This document shows positions 52,201 to 64,000 of a stretch of DNA of 64,000 nt, piece by piece; position 1 is the first letter of the stretch; every line of letters starts with the position of its first letter. The notes beneath the pieces were generated by a model that saw nothing but the letters and a program-made list of their open reading frames with translations, had not been told where the DNA came from and searched no databases. The position numbers were made by a program, and so were the translations under genes. Origin of the DNA: Panonychus citri (taxonomy: Eukaryota; Arthropoda; Arachnida; Trombidiformes; Tetranychidae); contig NW_026515438.1 in NCBI RefSeq assembly GCF_014898815.1, positions 868,001-932,000 of the forward strand. The letters are read 5' to 3'.

Positions 52201-54709
52201 TCTCTCACACTCACTCTCACTCTCTTCTCGCTCTATCAAATCCCTCTGCTAGTCCAATGGTCCATCATGATCAATGTTTCAAGAATGATGTAAATATATT
52301 TTCCACTCCACCCTTGTCTCTCTCTCTCTCTCTCTCTCTCTCAATACACTTTCACAATCTTCTCCAAGTAAAATAACAGTAAAAAAAGAAAGGGAATATT
52401 GGGAGTGGGTGAATGATGATGATGATGATGAGATGGATAAGCCTCGAAGATGCTACTTTGCGTGTGTTATCATCAACTTTTTTGTTCTATTATTGTTATT
52501 AGGTGAAAAAGACAGACGGAGGTCAGAGGAATATTTTTATTCCAAAGGTTTTCGATATAATAATATCACGCAATGTTATCATATGTAAACCATGTTGGAT
52601 ATTGAGGCTTTGAGAGTACATTTTGACACTCAGATAATCACGATAACTAAATCAACCTCAATCCATTTGGAAAAAGGAAGAAAAAAGTTTTTTTTTCTCT
52701 TCTCTATGTGAATAATATATTTCTCTTTGTATCTTGACATTTTCATATTTTATGTTGATAATATTTCATCAACATGTAGATGATGATATTCATCATTGGC
52801 TCTGCTGATTATAATATTGTAATTGTTTACAAAAATAATGTTACTTTTACTGTTAGTTGATATTAATGTTTTTCTCATTGATATTAATTGTGATAACCCT
52901 CAAGCTATTAGATATTAGATTTGTTTAGTAGATGAAGAAGAAAAAAAAATAAACATTATTTGTTATCATTATCAATAGATGACCTGACAACAGAATGACA
53001 AATAAGTAGATTAAAGGTTGACCACATGAAGGGAATGAATTGAAATGAATAAACATGAGAATGACCACTTACCGAGTTGACCAGAGTTCGCATCCTTTTT
53101 TAATCTCTTTTCCTTGGCTCGTCTATTCTGAAACCAAACCTTTCATTTGATGGAAAAACAATTAATTAGTTAATTTACATTGGAAATTATTATAATAATT
53201 TACTAATTTTCCTTTTCCTACCTGGACAACCCTCATATCTAATCCGGTATCATGACTTAATTGCTCTCGTACATGTCGAGCGGGTTTCGGTGAATTGTTG
53301 TAAGCGCTTTTCAGTACATCTAATTGTTTAGCTGTTATTGTGGTTCGAGGTCGTTTATTTGATGCTTCTAAAGTTGTGATTAGTGAAAATTATATTATCA
53401 CAATTAATTGAGAAATAATAAGAAATTGATTAATCATTACACTGGTCAGTGTTTAATTGTTCAAATTGATTTGATTTACCTCTTTGTTTGGCTGCCTCGT
53501 AATCAGGTTTACAAACCAATTTATTGTCTTCCATTAAATAAAACTCATCACCTTTAATGTAAAATCAGTTATAATTAGTAAATTTCTGTAAATTAATTAC
53601 TACCTGAGGTCAATCAATCTTTTAGAGCGCAATTTGTTTCAATCAGCTGATATTTAGGTGAAACTTTTTGGTCACAATTAGACTTAATTGTAGCTATTTT
53701 TTAATGTCTCTTCGCAATTGATTTTAGTATCAATGTTTCCTTTTAATTGTGTTAGTTGAAAACTTTATTTGCTTCATTTCAATTTAATCCATTTTGGTGT
53801 AAACCCTATTTACTGGTGAAAATCAGATTAACAAGATATCGGATTAACAAGAGGATTTAACATGTTAAGCTGATTTAGTTGAACAATATATCACCAACCA
53901 GAATTGTGTGATAATGGTAAGCTCATCATTAGAGCATGAAAAGTTTTGTAAAAAAGTTCATCTCTAATTATAACAGCTAATTAACTTGGGAGAAAAAATT
54001 TTTCTCTGAAAAAAAGTATCAGAACTTTTTTTTTTCATCTCATTAGAACTCGAAAGATCATTCGTAACTCTTACTAATCTGTCTCTTTGGAAGAGATTTA
54101 AGAATTTTCTATTAAATAATGAAGAGAATAAAAAGATTCTCTATCATGTTCTCCATTCTAATGAATGATTTCGTCAATGGAAAAGTTATTTTTTATCCAT
54201 TGAAAAGAAGTTCGAAAATCTTTCCTTATGTCCTAATCTTTGTCCTCTTTTGTTACAATTTGATATAAAAAAATATATCTAAATATAAATATCATGTATA
54301 TATTTATAACAAGGGTATTCAGAGGATGATAATGGTGATGATTTTATGTGTCACTTGAATCCTATTCATGAGTACAGTTCACTTGCTTTCGAGGATTTTG
54401 ACTAAACCGATCATTCAGACAAGAATAACGGTAAATCCATAGAAAACTTTTTTCTTTGGAAAAATAGACTAAAAGATACAATAGAAATGACAGAAAAAAG
54501 AGAGAGACTAAAGAGAGAGAGAGAGAGAATGATGATAAAAATGAGGAAGAAGAAAATAAAGTTGATGAATTCTGTTCATTGGTGTTTATTCAGTTCTGTG
54601 AGTATGTTATCAGCATTCTCATAGACTCTTATAGGTTCAAATATTGTTCTATATTATATTCTGTCTTTATGATTATCATCTTCATCTTTATCCTCATGTC
54701 TTTCTTTCA

Positions 54710-54753
<44 letters not shown>

Positions 54754-57700
54754 ATCCATAATATTTATAATACTTTTCATCTTTGTTTATCAGGTTCACC
54801 TAATATTTAGTATTTGTATTAGTATTTGGGATCTTGCATACCACTGGATTAAAGGATTAGCTTAAGATGTTTCATTCTCTTTCTTTATCAAATCTCTTTG
54901 TATCTCCCTGTTACTAAAACCCCATTGATCTCACGTAATCCAAACTAATCCACACCTCAACCATGAGATTTATCATGCAGGGTGGAAGAGAGACAGAAGA
55001 AGGATTTAAGAGAGGGTTAAAGAGGGGAGAAGATAAAAGGTGGATTAAGTTTGTCTTCATCTTGTTGTTGTTTCTTTTTTTCCTCCTCATGAGATAGAAA
55101 ATTATTGAAGGATAAAAAAAAGTAAGATTAAAGAAGAGAAAAGAATAATTTTTTTATTCTTTTTTTTGCTGTTCCATCATCATCATCTCTTACTTAGCAT
55201 CCATCATCATGGAAAGTACAAAGTGGATGATAAAGATGATACATTTTAATTTGATTAAAAGATGAAATATGAATTCATAGGAACAGGAAGTTCATCAAGA
55301 TTCAGGGAGAGATGAGGTGGTTACTAGTTTTCCTTTTCCACCCACAGAATCAAATGGTTACATTATTACAGAAGAGAGTGAGTTAGTTTGTGGGAGTTAT
55401 GGTCTAATATTTTTCTCTCTTTATTATCGAATATTAAAGATTCTGATTTATCGATTTACTTTTATTGTAAAAATTTCTGACGAAAAGTCTTAGAACTTTT
55501 TTCTCTCCCCTTTCCAATCAATAAATTGCTATAAAAATGTTACAAAAGTTACTAATTAAAATGTTGACTCGATAGTTTATTGATCAGAGTGTGAAAAGAT
55601 CAATCTAATAATAGATCATTGAAAATCTAATCAAATCTATGCAACAATTAAGGTTTTTGATAAAAGTTTTGATGTGTTTTTTTATCTTCACATGTTAATC
55701 CAGTTCACATGAATTGAATCAAGTGACAATTTGATTGTCAATGGAAATGTTGATTACTAAATAAACAGAGATGGAAATGGAAAGTAAATAAACATTTAAA
55801 TCATGATGAGATTGTAATGATTACGATAACGGTAAAAAAATGGCTTAATATGATTAGAGATTTTTTTTTATTTCTTCAGATGATGGAAATGGTTTCAATG
55901 AGATTTCCACCAGTGTTACATTAACAATAACACGCGTTCATTGGGAATACAAGTGAGGTAGCTGGTGATGGGTGGAGGAGGAAGGGAGGGAATGATGGAG
56001 AGAGCGAGAGAGTGAGAGAGTCTATGGTAAATATTGAGTGATCCCAAAGGTAAATACGCAAGCAGAAAGTATTACAAAGTGTACTGAGGTTTTGTCTATG
56101 ATGAGAGAGGAAAAAAAGGCGAAAAGACACAAAAAAAAGACAGAGGAAAAGTAAATAGAGATGAAAACGAACGAACAATCTATCTTTGATCTAACAGCAG
56201 ATTCGAATTGTAAATGTTCAATATTCGAAGAGGAAAATTGTTTAAGGCTGCAAATTGGTTGCTAACAAATTGTTGACTGTGAACTTGAAGTGATGTGTTT
56301 TTATTTTCTTCAGAATCCATTATGATACACATGCAAATTGATAATAATCAGTGGATATGATGATAAGGGAGGATAAGTCACGTGGCCAACTTTTTTTGCT
56401 TCTTCTCTGTGTATAAATGTATTGACTCCTTGAAAATTTTCTGGGAGTTACATTTATATTCATTACGAATGGTAAATTGATTTAGGATCCATGATGCAAA
56501 CCATATCGAAGTGATATCAACATTTTTTACCGTTATTCGCTTGTTATTGATATTATCTTATCATTGGAGTGGGTGGCTGGTGGTGGGGAGGGTAATGGCT
56601 TATCATTTACTCTCTATTTATGTTTATTCAGTTTTTCACCTTGAATTTTTTTCTCCTTCTCTTTTTACCCTCAGAACGCGCCTCCTTTTTCACGCTACTC
56701 GTATTGGCACGTGTTTGCAACTCAAGTGAACATCTAATTTCATCATCAATCAAATTAATCTCTTTTTGTCCATTATTTTCTCTCTCTCTATTCTGTAGAT
56801 TCAATGTATAACTTTTTTCGAGAAAAAAATTCTGACCATAAAAGTTATCGACTTTTCGAGATTCGTTCTGGATTAGTTTCGATCTGTTTTTTCTCATCAA
56901 TCGATGATTTTTATTGATAAATCACTAATTGAGTTGATAATCTTACAATATGTTAACAACTGTTAATCAATTTCATGGTGATTCAGATAATTACAAGCAA
57001 TTGAATGAGTAAATCAGCAAATAACCTTAAGCAATTTGAACCATACTGTTTAATTTTCACTAAATAACAATAATACTAATAAAGATTAACAATAATTGGG
57101 AATATAGCTCGAGGCTATTGACATTGGTGAACAATTGTTATAACATTAATATAGATGTTGAACTGATTAAATTCAAGATTAAGGTTTCAAATGCAATTGA
57201 ATTATCTTAAAGTTTCAAATCGAGAATAGTTGATGAAGATTAAGACTTAATCATTTTTCTGACGGAAATTTTCATATTTATCATGTTTTGAGAAAAGATT
57301 TTCATCTCTCATGGTATACACATGATGTTTTTCTATTGAACAACCTGAATTCTTAGAAATTCTGAGAAAGAGAAAAGAGTTTTTTGTCTTCTCAATGAGT
57401 AAATTATCATCATTATATTCATCATGAATCGGTTGGATTGAAAAAGAAAGAGGGATAAAAGTTTTCCTCGAATTCACCAGACAGATGAAGAGTGAGAAAA
57501 AAAATTCTGAAGAAACTGTTCCACTCCCATGGTAATAATAATACAGAAATATAGGATCTGAATATCTCTGAACATGGTAACATTTTCACCGCCAGAATCA
57601 TGAGCATGCTCGTTAACCAGAAGCAATTGAAATCATATCACTATTATCACGACAAAATTTCAACTTTTCCTCATGGAAAAAAATGATTATCATATATTCA

Positions 57701-60700
57701 GACGATAAACATGAGATTATTCAGATTATTAGTGATTATCATGTTCTCATCAATGTAAAGGAAGGTTATTAACCTTTTATTTTAATCCAATTGTTTATCA
57801 TCAAAATTTAAATATGAATTAATCTCATTATCACCATGGATTCTGATTGATTGAAACACTATTAATAGTAAGATCAATGCTACATGATCAGTTATTTGTT
57901 TACTTGTAAGAACAATTTTCCGGATAATTGCGGTAAATCAATTGATCGTTGGTAACAATTAGTAAATTGTAACGGTAATTACCTGTATTTAATGGCCTTT
58001 TACATAAGATACAAGTGAAACATTCAAGGTGATATACATTTTCTTGAGCTCTTCTTACCAAGGCGGTTGGTGAGATTCCTGTTGATTAAGATGAAACAAT
58101 TTAGATACTTTGATTAATTGAATTAAATATCAATCAACTGATTCGTATATATATAAAACATGATTAAGATTATTATATAAATTTTAACAAAATTTGCCAC
58201 ACATCAAATGATATTAATTGTTGCTGTTATTATTACAAGACTTAATTAGTAGGTTAAATTGTTGTACCTCTTTTTTTTTAATTCAACAATATTATGATTA
58301 TACCTTTGGGTTATGATTTAAATTGAAAATCATTTAATCTGTTAACTGATTATGTTGCTGATTTGATGAATGAGATTAACTTTTAATCTTAAATTGTTAA
58401 TGATTATCAAAAGGATAGATGAAATTAAATAATATCATTTGTTTCTGATTATGTTGACATATTTTGACTTGAGGTATTAATATCAAGTTAATGGTGATGA
58501 TGATTAACTTGATTACTGTTATGATCCTCATTCATTAACATCACTAATTAACTTGAGGTTCAGCTTAAGGTTAATTACAATTTCAAAAGTTTATTTTTTG
58601 TAACCTTGTTTTTGTTTTGATTACAATTTTTTTTCTTACAAAACTTAAATTGGCTAAATTAATGATTAACATGATAAACTTTTAATTGCTGTCTGTTGAT
58701 CAAAATGTTTAACTAATCATCATGATGAAACTTTCATCTTGTAATTACAACAACAATTAATGAAAAGTTTTCAGCTAAATTTTTCATTAATTTTCACCAT
58801 GTAAATCAAGGTGATGATAATTAGAGACAATTAAAGTATTGTCTCAATGTTAAATTGTTTTAAATTAAGACAATTATTGTTATTCTGATAAAATTAGCTG
58901 ACAATTTATATTGATTGTGATAGAATCAAGATCTTTATATCCTTACATGTTGATTTATTGATTGTGAGATTAATTTGATTGGTTTACTTTTCGTCAATTG
59001 ATATTCATTTGATTTTGATTATTTTCATGTTGATCACTTTGATTGTTACAATTTTTAAATTGCTGGAGCTAAATTATTATCGATTCTGGTTCTCATATAT
59101 TATCATGATTGTTATAAAATTGATGATCCCTTTTAGTCAAAGAAGCCAATTTAGTTGATAACACTTAAAGATAACATTAAATTGTAGTAAAGACTTGAGA
59201 TGATAATGATGATGATGATGATGATAAGAAAGTCTCAATGGACAGAGCGAGTGATGATCATCAATATCATCATCAAATATAAACGTATTAACTTTATTAG
59301 GTTAATCATAATATCAATTTGGTTTCGGTTGCTATGGTTACGAATTAGAATCTTAATTTTATGTCATTTTAATGATAACAAATTAATTTTGCTTGATAAT
59401 TAGTGATATTTAACCATAGATTCTAATGAATTAAAACTAGAGAAAAATATAAAAGTAAATTGATTCAATTCATCTTCCTCTTTCATCTAATTGATTGTCC
59501 TTTGGTTCATCTCAATTAAACTTATCACCATCATCATCATAAAGGACAGTTAAAGTTTACATCTAATTTTGTAAGTAAATTGTATCAATGTTTTAATTTT
59601 ATCCAATGATAATCTAAGCTAATGATGATAATTATGATGATGATGAAGATAAGAGTGAGATAATAACATGTTTTCATGCAACCAACTCATCAAAGGTGAA
59701 ATGGACTCATGAATCCAATGGACAAAAGGACAAGATGTAAACATGGAAACATTAATCGGTAAACATGGTGAATTTATAACATAAATATCATGCGATTCTG
59801 AGCCAGAATAAGAGTAGATTGTTATATCAACAATATCATCAATACCTATGGAAGATAAAACAATGAAAAGCTAAAGTTAATCTCGAGTGTGTTTACTTTA
59901 GTATCTCATCATAATTGGTGAGTGTTTTTCCTCTATCAGCTGATGAGAAATAGGATGATGATGATGATGAAGATGAAGATAGAGAATCGATCATCATAAA
60001 TGTGGCAAACATTCAAACTTATTGGTAGAAATTGAATTGATCTCTTATTTAAATTCTGAGGTGTTAACAGTTTCTCTTGCTAGTGGATTAGTCCAGAGAG
60101 ATGAGGTGAGTCTCGTTTTCTGTGTTGTTTTTTTTGTTGATGTTTTTTTAAGACAAAGTCATTGATGAATTAAAAGGATGATAAGTGTCAACTTGATGTG
60201 ATGCTGATGAGAGTCTAAGGAGGATAAATGTCTTGATGAATTGGTCAGTATTTTGAAGATAAGTGAACATGAGTGGCGATATGGTTTTTTCATTATCATC
60301 ATCATCATTATCATCCCTTAGCTTATTGAATTAAACTCAATGTTATCATGATCATAAATGAAGTTACCATTAAGGCAAAAGGGAGGCTTATCATCTCTGA
60401 CTTTCTGGCTTACTGGTCATTTACTGGATGATGGTCATCATAATCAAAGGGAATGGGCAACTAAAGGGAGAGGAAAAAAAGTTTTTTTTTCTCTTCTTCT
60501 GGTCTTTACATTAATATTGTGTCCACCATGAAGAGGAGGAAAATTGTGGGGAAGAAGAGAGAAAGAAGAAGAAGAAAAAAGAAAAGTTCTAATGGACAAA
60601 TAGTCGATAGAATCAGGGAATCGTATAAATATAATATTTTGATGTATATATTTATTTATACTTATAAATAACTTCGAGTGTCAACTTCAATTAGCCCCAA

Positions 60701-62772
60701 TGTTAAACCGTTAAATGGTTTCCAAATCAACATCAATTAACTTTGAGGTTCGTCAAATTGTTAACAATCAACAACAATCAACGGGAAGTGCAAAGTGAAA
60801 ACTTGTAAACATATATTTCCTATTCCTATGGTATCATTTTCAATATGAACAAATCAAAAGTAACAGGAAGTAGACAGGAAGGAAGTGACAGAAAAAGAAA
60901 GCAACAACATAATGATGACAAACAAGAGAAAGAGAAAAAAAAAGTTCGACAGAATTATTATCATCCTAGAGAATGTCAATCACCAAATAAGAGTAAAAAA
61001 AACGCTGAATTTCATATAAAATTCTGGACAGAAAAAGTTATCAGAGAATCGGCCAAGGAAAATGTAATAATAATAATAATGATCACAAATTCAAAGCAAA
61101 AAAAAAACAAAGAAATTGAAATAAAAAAGACTATTAACTAATCCATATTATTGTCAACTGAATGTTTCACTTAATTCAGCGACAGACCAATTGACCTTTA
61201 ACCTGATCTATTAATGGTTAATAGTCTGTCAGCAAATTAAATTTAACCTCCGCTGGGACCTTAGGGTTTATATATTTTGCTTGGCACTTTGGTGATACAT
61301 TAATGGTACCGATGGAGTGAAAGTAAATGTAACACTTTTAGATATTGTTATTGTTGATATTATATCATTTGTGATGATAATGATTTCGATCATCTATTTT
61401 AATGGTTTCCTAGTTTTCTAGGATAATATTTTGATGGGGAAATCGGATGAAGGAGGATGTTTATTACACAAGTTAATCTGTTAACTTGGATGTTCAGGTT
61501 AGCCGATTGTAAGATATAAACTCCAATCCCTTTGAGATTTTACTTGCTAATCAACTTGAATTACTTTCTATCCTCAAATCCATTTACGAATTAACATTTA
61601 TCTTTTTTTTTCTATCCATTTATTGTTATTATTATTAAAATTATCACTTAGATTATCATAGTAGTAGTAGTAATATCTGAGTGGCAATTTGATTATCAAT
61701 GAGATGCTCAGCAAAAATCGTTAACAGTGGATAAGTTTAAACAATTAAGCCGATGGTTAATGATCAGAGTCTTAGGAGAATGGGTTTAATCATCTTTTAC
61801 AAATGTTATCATTATAATTAGATTAACATTAATTTAATCAACTAATTCATTCATAACTTTTCTTGACTTTTACACACACACACAAATTGAGATTGTTATT
61901 TTGTTCACTATTAATCAAAGTGTTAATCATTAGATTGATCATTTGATTGATTTAAGGTCAATCTTTCATTGATTTACCATTGCTCAATTTAAAGATGATT
62001 CTTGTTCATTTGATAATATCATTTTTATCCAATTAAATTAACTGTTAACAATTAATTATTATGATTTAGAAAGAGGAAAACTTTTCCTCTCATGATCATC
62101 ATGTAAGTAAATGAAAACATTGAGAACGGCTTATTATTGGAAAGGGTTAACAATTTATCAATATATATCATTTGATTAGTGACAATTTAACCTTTCAGAA
62201 GTTTAATTAGGAGGTTAATTAACACTTACCCTGTTCGCAATTAGCACATCTCGTTTTGGCAAAATTTTTATAAAAGTGTTCTTTACAATAAGGTAATCCA
62301 TTACGAAGATAACATTTAATTGAGAGCATTGTTTTACATTCACGACAAAAGAGACACCCTGTAAACGAAAAGGTCACAGGAACACAGGTAATATAGTTAA
62401 AGTATAATTAGTAAATCACAATGAAAAGAAAGATAATTATAAATGAGAAATAAATTAATTCCAAAATGAATGAATGAAAAGAAAAATCAATCGAAAGGTA
62501 AACAAATACATGTAAGGTATTGCAAGCACGTTATGGAAATGAAATTAGGTAAATAAAGTTTCGAAGAGAATGAATGAAAAAAGAAACAATTAGACTAATT
62601 AGCTTTTTTTTAATTGTTATCATGGTGATTAATTGAACATACGGGAATGCCAACAGGTATGTCTCTCATTGTTATATCCTAATTTAAGTATAATCCGATC
62701 TTGGATAACGTCTGAACATCCATGACATTTGGGTAAACTTGTTGGATTAAAGCCAAGTAAAGATGTAGACAT
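49250..62772 (-). CDS. Lim3: LIM-homeodomain transcription factor Lim3 (Lhx3/4 class)
   Basis: Seven minus-strand exons: 62772-62643, 62358-62230, 58078-57983, 53551-53480, 53367-53222, 53139-53073, 49470-49250. Phases agree throughout, giving 286 aa. LIM1 (residues 16-71) has C-x2-C, HSRC, C-x2-C and CKEH zinc ligands. LIM2 (81-135) contains VRRAQENVYHLECFTC and GDEFYLMED. The homeodomain (about 147-206) contains KQLDVLKSAYN, SPKPARHVREQLS and VWFQNRRAKEKRLKKDA. These words identify Lhx3/4 (Lim3) and exclude Lhx1/5 (which has NRRSKERR). Lim3 helps specify motor neurons, acting in complexes with Islet and LIM-domain binding protein. Oddities: LIM1 has 22 residues instead of 17 between its first zinc pair and the histidine, and after the homeodomain the usual RWxQYFR segment is absent. 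The short acidic tail (EDDEDEEDED) ends the protein well below the ~400 aa of vertebrate LHX3. ATG 62772 (MSTSLL) is chosen as it precedes PKCHGC directly. Confidence 0.93.
50860..51990 (+). repeat. Long purine-skewed tract in Lim3 intron
   Basis: The + strand is dominated by A and G (GATGATGAT, GGAAGAGGAGGAAG, AAAGAGAAAGAAG and similar) for about 1.1 kb. The Lim3 transcript would therefore carry a polypyrimidine-rich stretch. Confidence 0.7.
52317..52342. repeat. (CT)n microsatellite
   Basis: 26 bases of CT repeats, in a locally CT-rich segment with CACTCTCACTCTC upstream. Confidence 0.95.
53552..57982 (-). other. Lim3 intron 4-side gap (between LIM2 exons)
   Basis: 4.4-kb intron splitting LIM2 between LNTG and DEFYLMED. 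It carries (CT)n at 54712-54748 and purine/pyrimidine-rich runs. No coding exon or RNA gene is seen. Confidence 0.75.
54712..54748. repeat. (CT)n microsatellite
   Basis: 37 bases of CT repeats in the Lim3 intron. Confidence 0.95.
58079..62229 (-). other. Lim3 intron 2
   Basis: 4.15-kb intron between LIM1 and LIM2 exons. It is AT-rich with GAT runs (59203-59226, 59955-59970). A lysine-rich open frame on the + strand (60845-61141) has no recognised domain. Confidence 0.75.
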
Positions 62773-63783
62773 GATATTGTTGATGGAGTTTAAAATCTTA
62801 CAATTGATTTTAATTGTGATGAAAATAAATACACAGAGAGAAACACATTGTACATAGATGATTAAGATGAGGATAATTAGTATGATGGACACGAGAGAAG
62901 AAACAAAAATCCTTTTCCTTTTCCGTTGATTGTAAACAAACAGCAACAATTATTATTATTATTATATCGGTTCTCTGATAATATTACATGTATAAAAAAG
63001 TGAATCCAAAAATATATAATATATAATATGGTTAGAATAAGGAAAATCTTCCAATGAAAATGTTTCCTCTCTCTCTCACTCTTCTCGAGTATTATTATAG
63101 GTAAACTGATCTCTCACTTGGAGTCACTCCCTCGTCTCCCACTCTGAACAAGAGTGGGTAGATATGGATGTTGACTCTTCTCAGGGTGATGATGCTTTTT
63201 TATCTTCCACTCTCTCTCTCTCCTTTATCTCTCTCTATCTCTTCTCTCTCTCAATGGGTCACGATGTTTCCTTGTTATCCACCGAGCGCATTCACAACAA
63301 CCTTTTATATCATTGAATATTAGATGAGTATTATCATCATCATGCTAAAAGATTCAAGAGTTTTATCTTATATTTTACTGATATTTATCATTGGGAATTT
63401 TTTTCTCTCTCTCTCTCATTCTCTTTGTCATGAAACTTATCATGATTATCATGGTTGGAGTTTTTTTTTATTCTGTTTATTATTTCGAGGAAACATATAT
63501 TTATATAATACATGGAATGATGTTACTCGCAGGTCCATTGTTATTACCATGAACTGTAAAGAAATTTTTCAATTATCTTTTCTATTGACTTAATATTCAT
63601 CGAGATTCATTTGAATATATCAGTAATTTAATTCTATTAGAAATTGATACAATCTATTTTCTAATGAAGATATACAACCAAATGATCATCATATTCTCTT
63701 TCTGGTTTCTCGTTGATGAATATTTTGTGTATAATGTTGAGATTTTAATGGAAGATGGCAAATATTTGATCTCGACAATGGAA

Positions 63784-63846
<63 letters not shown>

Positions 63847-64000
63847 AACCAAATCGAGAGTAACGAACAACAAAAAGATGAAATAGCGACTCATCTTCAT
63901 AGTTACCTCGAAACACGACCTTCTGCTTTTCTATCAAATTAATATAATTCCATGACTTTTACTCCTCTTTCACTCTCTCCCTCTCCCTCTCTCTGTCTCT
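62773..64000. other. Lim3 5' flank
   Basis: Upstream of the Lim3 ATG. It is rich in CT tracts (about 63063-63078, 63210-63252, 63404-63420) and holds the 58-base (GA)n run at 63787-63844. The frames at 63324-63593 and 63664-63942 are dominated by this composition and are not supported as genes. The Lim3 promoter should lie here or further right. Confidence 0.6.
63787..63844. repeat. (GA)n microsatellite, 58 bases
   Basis: The longest pure dinucleotide array in the window, about 1 kb upstream of the Lim3 start codon. Confidence 0.97.

Larger units (their letters stand above)
49471..53072 (-). other. Lim3 intron 6
   Basis: 3.6 kb between the last homeodomain exon and the terminal exon. The + strand from about 50,860 to 51,990 is markedly purine-rich, with GATGAT, GAGA and AAAGAAAG runs including (GA)n at 51368-51385; (CT)n follows at 52317-52342. 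No exon is supported inside it. Confidence 0.7.

Noticed and set aside
60845..61141. Lysine-rich 98-codon frame in a Lim3 intron
   Set aside because: Composition follows A-rich purine runs, it ends in AATAAT-derived isoleucines, and no motif is seen.
63664..63942. Frame containing a long Glu-Arg repeat
   Set aside because: The repeat is simply translation of the (GA)n microsatellite at 63787-63844.
1..64000. tRNA, rRNA, known microRNA or CRISPR arrays
   Set aside because: No B-box-like GGTTCGAATCC with a matching acceptor stem, no familiar microRNA seed hairpin and no spaced direct-repeat array was recognised by eye; repeats present are microsatellites.

Overview
This is a strongly AT-rich stretch of animal nuclear DNA, most likely from an arthropod. 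Three observations support that: genes are split by GT-AG introns, intergenic and intronic DNA is full of (CT)n, (GAT)n and (CTTCAT)n microsatellites, and the recognisable genes are metazoan (FoxQ2, Lim3/Lhx3, a Ras-like GTPase, DUOX maturation factor of the moladietz type, transketolase). The short introns in transketolase and the AT-rich, compact look would suit a mite-like chelicerate, but I cannot fix the species from sequence alone.

Layout, left to right. 687-1229 (+) holds the last two exons of a RERG/RASL12-like small GTPase whose 5' exons lie outside the window. 5237-6721 (+) is a single-exon FoxQ2 forkhead gene. 8481-9476 is a DNA transposon-like element with ~155-bp terminal inverted repeats flanked by TA, carrying signal-peptide-like reading frames. 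9477-21149 is an 11.7-kb gene-free spacer. 21150-24220 (+) is a complete seven-exon transketolase. 24221-31596 is gene-free. 31597-34914 (-) and 42321-45263 (+) are two two-exon DUOX maturation factor genes, head to head around a 7.4-kb spacer. 49250-62772 (-) is a complete seven-exon LIM-homeobox gene of the Lim3/Lhx3 class, with three introns of 3.6-4.4 kb. The window ends in its 5' flank, which contains a 58-bp (GA)n tract.

Functionally the genes are a mixture: two developmental transcription factors, one central-metabolism enzyme, one signalling GTPase, and a duplicated partner gene for dual oxidase. No operon-like logic is expected. The most notable content is the DUOX maturation factor pair. 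Its central coding exon is almost identical between copies at silent sites, while introns, the 5' end of exon 1 and the C-terminal tails have diverged. This is the pattern left by gene conversion between inverted paralogues. The + copy also carries a one-base homopolymer frameshift in its tail. The second notable item is the TA-flanked inverted-repeat element with secreted-peptide-like cargo.

All exon boundaries below were placed by eye from GT/AG sites, reading-phase agreement and family conservation. No alignment or RNA evidence was available.
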